From Daphnia carinata (lineage: Eukaryota; Arthropoda; Branchiopoda; Diplostraca; Daphniidae), in contig NC_081333.1 in NCBI RefSeq assembly GCF_022539665.2, forward strand, positions 11,530,971-11,594,970: a stretch of 64,000 bases of DNA, given 5' to 3'. Under the pieces are notes generated by a model. It did not search any database. It had not been told where the DNA came from and saw only the letters and a program-made list of their open reading frames with translations. Position numbers and translations under genes: made by a program. This document shows, one piece after another, positions 54,501 through 64,000 of this stretch. Every line of letters starts with the position of its first letter. Within the stretch, counting starts at the first letter, position 1.

Positions 54501-57500
54501 GGATCCCATTCGCCAGGCGGCAAGATGGTGACGGCATCCATGAACTCGTCGATACCGGCCAAGAGATGGTCGCGGTTCTTGGCTCGGTAGGCCACTTCAT
54601 GGAACACCTCATCCGACATCAACGTGGCCATCGCTCTGCCCACTTCGTGATAACTCGCTTGTCCTCCCTAAACAAATCCGTTTTTATTGTTTTGTTGTGA
54701 CAAAAAGGAAGGAAGTAGATAGACTGAGAATGGATCGATGGAGCACGAACACGAAGTTGTGCTATTTCTATACAACCGTTCTAAGAGATTTATGTTTCTT
54801 CCCGGTGGGTTGCCATAGAGATGTCAAGAGACAGAAAGAGGGAAACCAACAGAAAAAAGAAAACTAACATGAAAGAGACGAAATACTTACCACTGGTCCT
54901 AGAAGTATGAAAATGAAACGAGTCGGAACTGGAACTTCTGTCAAATCGCCCAAAACGACCGGCTGGACCAGTCTGATGAACGCCGAAACAGGTTTTTCAA
55001 GACAATCTACTTCTCCCACCAATACATTCGAGGCTTCGGCTCCCGGTGGAATCTTTTTCAAGAACGACGTATTGCCCTATTTTGCCACACATGAAATAGA
55101 AAAGAATTTTAAGCAACGTTATAATAGCTACTAGTCTATCATATAAGTTACTTTGTGAACGTCCCCATTGCCCATGTCTTTCTCACTGGCGTTGCGGAGC
55201 ATCGAAGCGGCGCTGGGACTTGCAGCCATATTGGCATGACTTTGAGATGCGGTGCCTGGCGAGACCCAAGAGTGCACATCCATCAGCAGCAGGAGAACGA
55301 TGACATGTAGGAGAAAATAACAATAGCTTTTATTACAACATGTGTTGATCACTCGACCTTTTTTCTTTTTAAATCGTAGTTGTTCATTTTGGCATTTTTG
55401 GACTGATTGAGATATAATACTACAATGCCATTCGCTAACAATGTAGGTAACACGAAACGAACACGACTAGTGTTGTTCAGACGAATGGCTAAACTATTTA
55501 TCCCAACTACTCCAATGATAATCATAACATGCCATGCCTTGCATCTATCGCTATTGCGTGGATGCGTGTTTCACGTTACCATGCTGTTATTTTGTCCATC
55601 GGTGTCTAAGTGTATGAACAATCTGTCCAATAAGGGGCTGATATTCGAGAGGAGTAATGACGAATTAGATTGGGAAACATGCAGGGATGTCTGTGGTAAA
55701 TTCGATATTTTTACATCGAAAGATAATGGCACACAGAGTAGGAAACGAACTAATCAATAATTTGGGTGCACGATATGAAGGACCTTTTGCACGTGGGACG
55801 ATGACGTATCGATCGAGCTGTCATCCGTTAGATCTATGACGAACGATGCAGGGCGAAAAAACTGTTATGTTTCCCTTAACTGAGGCTTGAATTATGAAGA
55901 TGTTAACGATGACAGTGACATGTTGATGCCGATGAAGTTCTATCCACCTTTTCTTGGCCCATAACTTTTTCTTGTTATTAGATTTAGGTCGAACCTTTGC
56001 CCGGTAGTGTTATTAGGGTTTCCGTTCGGTATTAATAAGCTCAAATCAAATGCACGTGCTTGGCGTTCGAGCAGAATGGTTAATTGATTGCCAATCGTGT
56101 TGATGTTTATGCGCAAGATCAAATAATATGGGGGTGGAATTTATTACCCGCCCACGATGCCCGTCTATCGGATGGAAGGGCAAGGAACGGCTTGTCCGGT
56201 TTGTCTGATTGATGATGCCTAAAATTACTGGCCACTGGCACTAGATGTTCCAACAAAAGGATATCGTTTCCGTCGTGGCTATCGGCAGCCGTTAGCGTCA
56301 CCTTAATTGGTGTCATTGACGTCATCGATTCGTCCATCAGGAGCGAACCTAATCAATTTTGATAGGGCGTCGCGCCCAAGTTGGTTTGATTCAATCAAAA
56401 CTTTCTTTTTTTTTGGCTTCTCCTGGTCATAATGACGTGCATCAACTAAATAGAAATTCGGTTTGTCCAGTCATAATGAAAAAGCTATTCTACACATTGA
56501 AGGTTTGTAAGGAAGCGGGGTCGTCAATCGCGAAGATTTGAAATGAAAGACATAGAATATTTGGGAAGATGATGGCACCAGCACCTGACGGTACGTTCAA
56601 ACAGGAGTCGGGCGACGGCATTTGTTTCTTGGCAGCGACGGTGGACGACGGCGTCACCTGTTCGGGATCCTCTTCGGCGATGTCGTTGTTACTTTTCGTC
56701 AATGAACGTTTGGCCGAGATCGGATGTTGGTGGTGAGGGTATGAGAGTGGGTCTAAGTCCATACACATAGGTTGGGTTTCGTCGTTTTCAAAACAGTGAA
56801 GGGTAAATGAAATTTGACGTGTTCGATAAAATACGTGGGAACTGCTGCTAATTTAAACAAACAGTGTGGGGGGGTTTTGAACAAATCCAACTAAATGGCA
56901 AACACTTGGCGAATGTAACCATCGTTTAATATTGAGCGGTATATGGTGGGTTTGTGTGGTTCTAGAGGCGTTCCACTGGCCAAATGTCAATTGCTCTTCA
57001 AACTATTAGACCGCACAAACTGAGTTCTTACAGAGCACAGACAGGTAATATTCAAATCAAGCAACGGTTTACGTCTTTTTTAAAGGAGGTTATGGTTCGG
57101 TTAGTCTCGTTTTATTACTGGAGTTCCTCTCTGCTTTTAAAGGTACCTTCGTGATATTTATTTTTAGGGACGCTTATGGTCCTCTTTACGATTACTCTGA
57201 GGGTAGTTTAGTTAATAAATAATTGTGGGCCGTAACTAAACTAAACACGCATAGATATGGTCAGGGATCATAAACGATCTTTGTGTGTCGGTTATTCTAT
57301 TGTTAATATACCGAGGCGAAATCACGGTACTTACTTCGCGATGTTGAATAGTTTCGGCCAATGTCGGCCAGCGAGCGGATAATGGGCAGTTTGGCTGCGC
57401 TGTTTTGCTCCTTGTTCTTCTCGTAGAGATGACGATGGCGCCTGAGCAGAGCTTCACGAACCTTTGTTCCAATTGTTTAGAAATTTCAATTTAATACTGC

Positions 57501-59021
57501 CACTCTTAAAAGTGTGTCGCGTTTACACTTACCCTGTCCTTGGCATTGAAGGGAAGATGTCCAGAATTAGCCATCATGTCAATAGTAAGATCTGTGATCT
57601 GGACGAGTGTCTGAGCATCAGCGTCCAAAAGGACGGGTCCGTTGAGCAAGAGGCTGCGGAGCTCAAAGAGCGAATGTAGTGACAAAGTGGCTACGTGAGG
57701 CTTCGACCAACGGCTACCACCTTCTTCTACATCCTCCTCGAACTTGACCCAACTAAATTTCACACCCAAAAAACATTATGGCATATGTCCATCGAAAGTT
57801 TTGCTGTTAAACTTCTTCTACTAACCGCGCAGTTTCGTTCCACTCGACTTCACCGGCGTCGTGGTTGTAGCAGAGCTCCTCCATCTCGGAGAACAGCGGA
57901 TGAGATTCGTGAGTCCCATCGTCACCATCAGCTTCTTCTCCCAAGATGAACTGGACACGCTGAGAAGGCGGTATAGCAGCTAAAAATTTGGAATTATGAT
58001 TTAAAAGAAAAACTAAACTAAAGACGATCAAACGATTTACAATTATCAGCCGGCGAAGCCTCTTCAGCTATGCCAGGTTGATGCTGATGACGATGGTGAT
58101 GCCGGTGTCGTCGATGATGTGAAGAGCGCCGCTTGTTCCCGCTGGAAGGAACGTGAACACCCACGTACATCGTATGAGCTCGATGGCCTAAAAGAGTGTT
58201 TGCGTAACGTGAGATTCGATGAAAGACGCTACATCAGAAATGTTTGCCTATTCTTTAGCGAACTTCCACTCACAAAGTCGAGTTTTTAATCTACACTTCG
58301 TGTAAATGTTAAAACCATGTTCAGTGCGAGTGACACAGTAGTTGAAGGATATAAAGTAAACAACAGAAACGAGAAAATAGGGAAAAAGGAAACAATCTGG
58401 CTTGACACGGGATTTTGGCTCTTGTCCCAAATGGAGGTTGTCGGTTTTCCTGATTGTTTTCCTTTTCATTTCCATTCCTTTTATATCTTTCTGTTTGATT
58501 TCAGTTCTTGTTCTCTTTCTTTTGGCAACCTCATATTCCTCTTCCTCAGCTTCTTTTTCGGGCGTTTCTCTCGATCGAGCAATTGTTTCAATTATTTGAT
58601 CGATAGGGCAAAAGGAACAAGACCGTATCTATAAGGATTAAACGAATTTCATGGCATAGCTGAATTGTTAAGTTCGAATACTCAATCATCAATATCTTCA
58701 GCTGCGTCTGTATATGACTGTCCTGCCGATCAATACATAGGTATGTATTGGTAGTGAAGGGCCAACCAATGGCAGTGCCAGACGAAAGACGTGACTTTTG
58801 TTCTGATCGATTATCGACCAACGGTTTCGATGTCTTTTGATGTTGGTCATCTCGACTATCGAAATCACTCGCTGTTGCGGAAAGAGAGATATCAATTTCC
58901 TTTTTTTTTTACCTTCGTAATCCTTTTCTGTGTAGGATTGGTGACAGTTGGATGCTATTCCAGGATCTTTTGGGGCATCTCCTGCTCCTGTCCGAGGAAC
59001 GGGTAACGGCGATTCATCCAT
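51577..59021 (-). CDS. SLC4 sodium-driven bicarbonate transporter (Ndae1/NDCBE-like)
   Basis: Minus strand, about 20 exons from ATG 59021 ([22 protein letters not shown]) to TAG at 51577. N-terminal domain: [12 protein letters not shown], a His/Arg-rich stretch, [83 protein letters not shown]. Membrane domain: [115 protein letters not shown]. The third extracellular loop has four Cys and N-glycosylation sites, as in Na-coupled members rather than AE1-3. It moves bicarbonate with sodium across the plasma membrane for pH control. The last exon (51662-51577) and acidic C-terminus are divergent. Confidence 0.93.
56490..56830 (-). other. possible alternative SLC4 exon
   Basis: Between the SLC4 exon ending IGRNYSTSR and the one before KIPPGAEAS, the minus strand is open for about 110 codons. 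It reads [20 protein letters not shown]... and ends ...PSPDSCLN before a GTACCG donor. The acidic, Ser/Pro/His-rich composition fits the variable linker of this family. The acceptor is unclear. The frame at 56119-56337 is a weaker candidate. Confidence 0.35.
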
Positions 59022-60226
59022 GGCGAATGTAGCTTAGCACTAACTTCCTTCAAAATCCTATTGAAAGGAAAAAAGAATTTAAATGCGAACGGAATTTGTA
59101 CAATAACCCATTTTTTTTTTCATTTTCATAGACGTGAGATGTATGGGCAAGGCGACCTTTTAGCTGGAATATAACAAGGGCTTCTCATTCTGACTGCGCA
59201 TTGCCTCCCTCCGTTAACCGTGTGCAGGATTATAGAAAATGCGCCCAACGGCCTTAAGAGCCGTGCACGTCTAGGTATCATTGTCGGCTTTCCACGTCAT
59301 TCGATCGACAAATCGATAATGCCAATTCAGTTCCCAATCCCATTTTAGACGCCATAGCCACACGGTGGATTCACTGGAATACAAGATTTTGGGAAAAATG
59401 AAATAAACGTAAAACGAATGTGGTCCGATCTCGGGAGAATCCCGTCGATAAATTTATCACGTTGCTAAAATAGCCAATTTCTGAGGTTTCACTGAAAGAA
59501 TCTAGTCTTTATTTCCAAGCTCTTTGACCAACGTAAGCGTAGACACCAAAGATAAACGGAAACACGCACAAAAAAAATCTGAACGATTCGTTGGAATAAA
59601 CCAAGTTCGACACAGGCCCCCATTTGTTATAATGATGGGGAACCACAAACTATAGCCAACGCTCATTTTAACCGTCAGAAAAGTTGTACTCTATTTAGTT
59701 ATACGTATAAGGAAGTGCCGTTGTTTACAAACGCCATCAAGAATAAACCACAAACGAGCAATTTTTGTCCAATTTTTGTGCCCCCTTTCTTTATAGCGTT
59801 ATTTCTAGAATAAAAGTTTCCTGGTTGCTGTCATCGCCTTTCCCAATTTATAGCCTTGCCCAGCACCAAGTGCTACGAGGAAAATGTTGATAGACTTATG
59901 TCAATGAAATCGCGTTATCTTTCCAATCGGCGACCTTATTGAACTCTGTGGAATTGTGTAGGTGCTAGGATTGTTACTAGGGCAATCTCGCAGATCAAGC
60001 GATAACAAGAGTTTGGTGGACGGAGGAGAAGAAGCATAAGAGTAAGATCGAATATCTGATAACCTCACGTCTCATCCAAAACTCAAATAAATGCTGAAGA
60101 TGCGGCTTACGTAAGTCTGCGACGACAATAGAAGAGCGCGAAAAGACATCGATTGGCAAGAAAGTGCAATTTCCTGTGCCTGAATCCGCGGTTTGAGAAC
60201 CGGATTTAGCACCCTACGCCAACCGC

Positions 60227-60282
60227 TATATAAATGGAGGCAAGTCGAGTTCTATTCGGGCTGGGCGGCCAGCGTATATAAA
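60227..60282 (+). promoter_or_regulatory. two TATA boxes 48 bp apart
   Basis: TATATAAA at 60227-60234 and again at 60275-60282, both in GC-richer surroundings (GCTATATAAATGG and GCGTATATAAACA). They suggest a focused plus-strand promoter with start sites near 60257 and 60305. Confidence 0.5.
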
Positions 60283-60440
60283 CACAGATCAATACGAAAT
60301 GGTTTGAAGGGAGTATGAGAAACAGAGGGAAAAGACGAGATGCACGGCAGAGACTTATAAGCTGTATAGTGCACACACTGTGAAGAGAAGGTGTATAGTG
60401 AAAAGGTTAGGGAATCCACTTGACTGGGACATTCACCGCC

Positions 60441-60611
60441 ATGCAGATGGCTCCCGTAACTCTTTGTAAAACATTAAAGTTTTTCATTGCAAATTTCTGA
60501 ATTAATTTTCGCTGCTTTGCTATTGCAGATTTCTGCTGCGGATCAATCATCAATAAAAATACCTACTGTAACTATGCCACATTGAATATAGAAATCAGAG
60601 GGATATTGTAA
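60441..60611 (+). CDS. possible tiny two-exon gene
   Basis: ATG 60441 gives MQMAPVTL, then a GTAAAA donor at 60466, then a strong acceptor (TATTGCAG) before 60529. The frame continues YFCCGSIINKNTYCNYATLN to TAA at 60609-60611. About 35 residues with three cysteines, no known family, no signal peptide. Supported only by the TATA boxes upstream and the splice sites. Further exons are possible. Confidence 0.2.
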
Positions 60612-62433
60612 AATGGAGACGTTTCAGAGAGAGGTTATTCAAACAATGCGAAATGTTTTGCACCTTAGTTTGCCGATAAAACGAGGATGTTGTTGTTTCT
60701 CGGAGATTTGGGCTGATCGTCTTTTTCAATGGTCCGTTGACAAGTCGATACGGGCCATGAAACTGATTCCACAGCGCTATGTTCGTGGGAGAAGATTTAA
60801 AATAATCCGGTTCGGCGGTGCCGCCGTTGCAGAATCGTTGCACAACTTTCGTAGATGAAAATAAAAGCAAGTGATAATTGCCAAATGCGCAATTCAAAAT
60901 AAACAATTGGGAACTGGTGACGTCTTTTTATACTATCAGAAAGGTCGTTTTAAAAAAAGGAACAGACAAACGGAAAAAAGGAAGTAGAAGGCGCTGAAAG
61001 CCGCCTCGACGTGACAGAGTTGGAAGTCGACTGAAGACTGACCGAGGTGGAGACGCAGCGTCGATAGGAGCTTGTGTTTACTCCGACGCTGCTACCTCCC
61101 TCCCGCCTACGAAAAGGAAAGTCCCTCCTTTCTATATATGTTCTGAACGTTCTTGTCTGTTCCGAATTTTTGTTTCTTCTTCGTGATACTCTGGAGCTGT
61201 AGGAGGGGAGGCGTAAGCAAAAACGACAGCCGGCGTAGCATCATCACACACACACCACAGACGTCGTCTCATTTGGCCTTCCTTTGAATATTTTTGGCTC
61301 TTAGTTTGTATTGGTTGTTATAATTTGTGCATCTTTTCTTTTTTTTTCACAGCCTTTGCCCAAGCTCTGAGCTAGTGCGTATGAGTAGTCTCTGGATCTA
61401 TCCACCTTGCTTTACAGCTTGTGAGCTTCGTATGGTGATTTCACGAAGAACAATTTTATCAATTCGGCATAAGTGACTGCGTTTAAATATGTGCTCGACT
61501 AATCTTTTGTTTTGTCTAAACTTGCGACGTAATGTCGATTTTTTATACGAATGTACCCCTTAAAGCGCATTTGTTGAAAGGGCACGAAATACAAAGAGAT
61601 GGATTAAGACGCACTCTAAGTCTTTCTTGTTTTAAACGGAAAATCAATTGTTCCTTTTTTTTATTGTCATTACGGAGAGCTGAATTTGCTGTATGGCTTC
61701 AGATCACATGAAGGAAAAGCTTGTGCTTTCTCTGTTCGTTAATACAACGACAGAAATAACGCTTGCTGTCCAAGGAGAATGGAGAAACTATTAAAAAGAA
61801 GGAGAGAGAAAAAAAGTCCTTGTCGTGCCTTGTCTAAAGGGGAGTACCCAAGATATAACATATTGCCTTACAATGCTCGGTAAGTGTATGTCTCTACGTT
61901 TTTAATTTCAGGAGACATTCTTTTGGTACTAGGACAAGCACTTAATTAAATGGAAATGAAAACGACATGCAATTTCATAGGGCGGGGACATTGAACCATT
62001 TGACTTCCCGTATTAAATTGAAGAGATGTTTTGCGTGTTGGGATATTCAGTCAAAGCCCAGTGCAGCTTTGCCATCTATTTCCTAATTTAATGTCTTTTT
62101 CTTGCCTTCGTTGCAATCTCGGTTCCGTGTTGTTGCAACAGAACATGAAGGTTACATTTTCCATCGGATTACTGATAATGTTCCTTCTTTTCCATCCCTA
62201 GATGGCAGTAGGGAACAAAACAGCCAAGTAGCAGACAACATTCTTGACAGCCTGATTCTCCTAGTCCAATCCCAAACTGCCGGTCGTGCTTCAGCCTGTT
62301 AGGTAATACACAGATAGAACTAACATATTAATCACGCACTATGAGCATTTGTTTGAAGCTAAAATCTTTTACATTTTATCGCGCAGTCATTGCCACTCGT
62401 CTCGTAAGAACAAACATTGAATCAAGAGTCAAA

Positions 62434-63262
62434 ATGTCACAGGTACTTTCATTGAGCCTTTTGTGACGTTCGTTATATGACTTTTCTTAAAAACTAGATT
62501 GCTAATGAAGGCAAACATGAAAAAGTCCTTTTGGCATTTGACTTTGATCACACAATCATCAACGACAACAGTGACACCTATGTCACCAAGCTGGCTCCAA
62601 ATGGAAAGATACCATCGGAAATAAAAGCCCTCTACAGTGATCAAGGTTGGACCCTTTTCATGTCCGAGATTTTTCGTTACCTACATTCAAACAAAACGAC
62701 ACCGAAACAAATTTTGGAGTGCATGACTGAAATTTCATTTTCCCCTGGGATGGTTGACCTCTTGACAACACTTGACCAAACAAAGGCTGAAGCAATTGTT
62801 ATATCAGATGCAAACTATATTTTCATTGATCATATTTTGACTTTCCATGGGCTTAAAGATAGGATCAATAAGATTTTTACAAATCCTGCCAAGTTTAACG
62901 ATGAAGGACGTTTAGAGCTTGAAATGTACCACGTCCAAGATTCCTGTTCCTTAAGTACCGTCAATCTCTGTAAAGGTCAAATTTTAGAATCCTATATCGA
63001 AGAACGAGCAAAAGAAAATGTTATTTTCACCCATGTCGCATTTGTCGGTGACGGCCAAAATGATTTCTGTCCTAGCCTGCGACTCTCTCCTAAAGATTTT
63101 GTTTTCCCCCGAGAAGGATATTCCCTGGTCAAGTATATCGAGAGAATGAAAGCCGAACAAGGCCTTCATATCAAAGCAAACATTCACACGTGGAGCTCGG
63201 GGTTGGATATCCTAAAAGTTCTCTCTGAAAAAGTCCCATTGCTTGTCCAGCCAAACTCGTGA
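62434..63262 (+). CDS. PHOSPHO1/PHOSPHO2-type HAD phosphatase
   Basis: Two coding exons: 62434-62442 (MSQ) and 62498-63262; 257 residues, close to human PHOSPHO2 (241) and PHOSPHO1 (267). HAD motifs: I FDFDHTI (nucleophile Asp and acid/base Asp), II VISDAN, III GDGQNDFCP. The family's NDNSDTYV, FSPGMVDLL, IFTNPA and FPREGYSL blocks are present, and WSSGLDI near the end. Members hydrolyse phosphocholine/phosphoethanolamine (PHOSPHO1) or pyridoxal 5'-phosphate (PHOSPHO2). ISD and general wording are nearer PHOSPHO2, but arthropods usually keep one gene, so substrate stays open. The TTG-initiated longer reading of exon 2 is not needed because the MSQ exon joins in frame. An upstream frame (62102-62302) is in the 5' UTR. 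Confidence 0.9.
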
Positions 63263-64000
63263 AAAGGAATGTCTGATTAAACTTTTACCATTGTTTTTAA
63301 CTAAACAATAAAGATAAATTCGCCGTGCTAATCGTTTAAAAATGTCGTGCTTGTCGGGAATGTTTGAAAATCCGCTCGTGGTAGCTCACGTTTCCCTTGT
63401 TTGAACTGCATGCCCGTCCTTGTGCGACATCTGTGTAGAATTCATGGGGGGAAAAATCGTTTCGTTGCGACATTCGCTTCGGTGCCAAATCAATTAAAAC
63501 ACATTCATCCAAAAAATACGGGCAACTTTATTGACCTGTTTGATGGTAAGTAAGCTTTATAGTTAAACATACAGCAGTAAAGATGTCTGAAGCAGTCTAA
63601 TTGCCTTGCCCCTTTTACCTTTCGCGGTTGTAAGAAAGAAGACTTTCTAGTTGGTTTTCCCCTTCCATCTTCGCCGTCGGTTCTTTCAAAATCTGCAACG
63701 TTGTGCAACATCAGCCCCTTAAGCGTTACGTCACGTGTCACTTTGCCGAACTGGAAAAACCTAAACTTCCGTGTCCCGTAGAGGAAATATCAGAAAGCTA
63801 TATGGCCGTATGAGATGGTACCCCAGCAATGGACGATGAGTCAGATTCATTGGCATTTTTGCACTCGTTTGCCTGAATGCCCAACTTATTTCAAAATGCT
63901 ATTGCAACGAACAGTTTTTCTTTCTCGATCCGATGTTTTGTTGCAATTTCAAAAAGGCAGTTGGGTACGACGTGCGACGAAATGATGCAATAAATTCGTC
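63263..64000. other. PHOSPHO-type gene 3' end and unannotated window end
   Basis: AATAAA at 63307-63312 is the likely phosphatase poly(A) signal. A minus frame at 63505-63741 ends in a GTAAAA donor after QPRK and could be a first exon, but there is no room or partner exon downstream before 63262. Otherwise nothing recognised. Confidence 0.4.
63307..63312 (+). terminator. poly(A) signal of the PHOSPHO-type gene
   Basis: AATAAA 45 bases after the stop codon. Confidence 0.6.

Larger units (their letters stand above)
59022..62433. other. intergenic and 5' regions of SLC4 and PHOSPHO-type genes
   Basis: About 3.4 kb. It holds the SLC4 promoter, two TATA boxes at 60227 and 60275 before a possible short two-exon gene, and spliced 5' UTR exons of the phosphatase (donor after 62301, acceptor before 62388). 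No other recognised gene. Confidence 0.4.

Noticed and set aside
62102..62302. 66-codon plus frame before the PHOSPHO-type gene
   Set aside because: Opens at a TTG, ends at a stop two bases from a donor, and does not join the MSQ exon in frame; treated as 5' UTR.
1..64000. CRISPR arrays, operons, prophage or bacterial islands
   Set aside because: All recognised genes are intron-bearing animal genes; no regularly spaced repeats or bacterial signals were seen.

Overview
The window looks like nuclear DNA of a small crustacean, most probably Daphnia or a close relative. The introns are mostly 50-90 nt, the sequence is AT-rich, and the genes are arthropod in type: a troponin T with a poly-glutamate tail, a chemosensory-type ionotropic receptor, a TTK-type BTB protein and an Ndae1-like SLC4 exchanger. 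This assignment rests on gene content only. All gene models were assembled by eye from splice consensus, reading phase and remembered family sequences; no search was run.

Layout. 1-871 (+): 3' end of a Myc-like bHLH-zipper gene. 1230-1697 (-): selenoprotein K with an in-frame UGA and a SECIS candidate. 1983-3000 (-): uroporphyrinogen-III synthase, head-to-head with 3665-4741 (+), the PLP homeostasis protein PLPBP. 4856-7895 (-): an unassigned helical protein. 8178-10592 (-): a ZnT1-like cation diffusion facilitator. 13807-23295 (+): troponin T, with microexons, three pairs of mutually exclusive exons and muscle-type MEF2/E-box sites. 24145-26258 (-): an ionotropic receptor. 28722-33762: a large inverted duplication of an intron-bearing gene or element, with tRNA-like sequences at its centre. 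33.8-39.4 kb: repeat-rich, with an eIF4B-like pseudogene and a tRNA-derived SINE. 39382-40198 (+): TIM21. 40443-41128 (-): a Ly6/uPAR protein. 41762-42948: a foldback/MITE-like element. 43258-45771 (+): a BTB protein ending in a piggyBac-type zinc ribbon. 46879-48369 (-): cytosolic alpha-carbonic anhydrase. 51577-59021 (-): an SLC4 bicarbonate transporter. 62434-63262 (+): a PHOSPHO1/2-type HAD phosphatase.

Functional links are loose, as expected in an animal genome. Carbonic anhydrase and the SLC4 transporter are adjacent on the same strand and act on the same substrate pool (CO2/HCO3-). PLPBP and the PHOSPHO-type phosphatase both concern pyridoxal phosphate or small phosphomonoesters, but lie about 58 kb apart. 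I found no gene cluster that amounts to a wholly new system. The most unusual points are the triple exon-choice troponin T, the ZnT with an altered metal site, the BTB/piggyBac-ribbon fusion, the palindromic duplication with symmetric tRNA-like sequences, the hairpin-ended foldback element, and a stop-free 69-nt intron in carbonic anhydrase.
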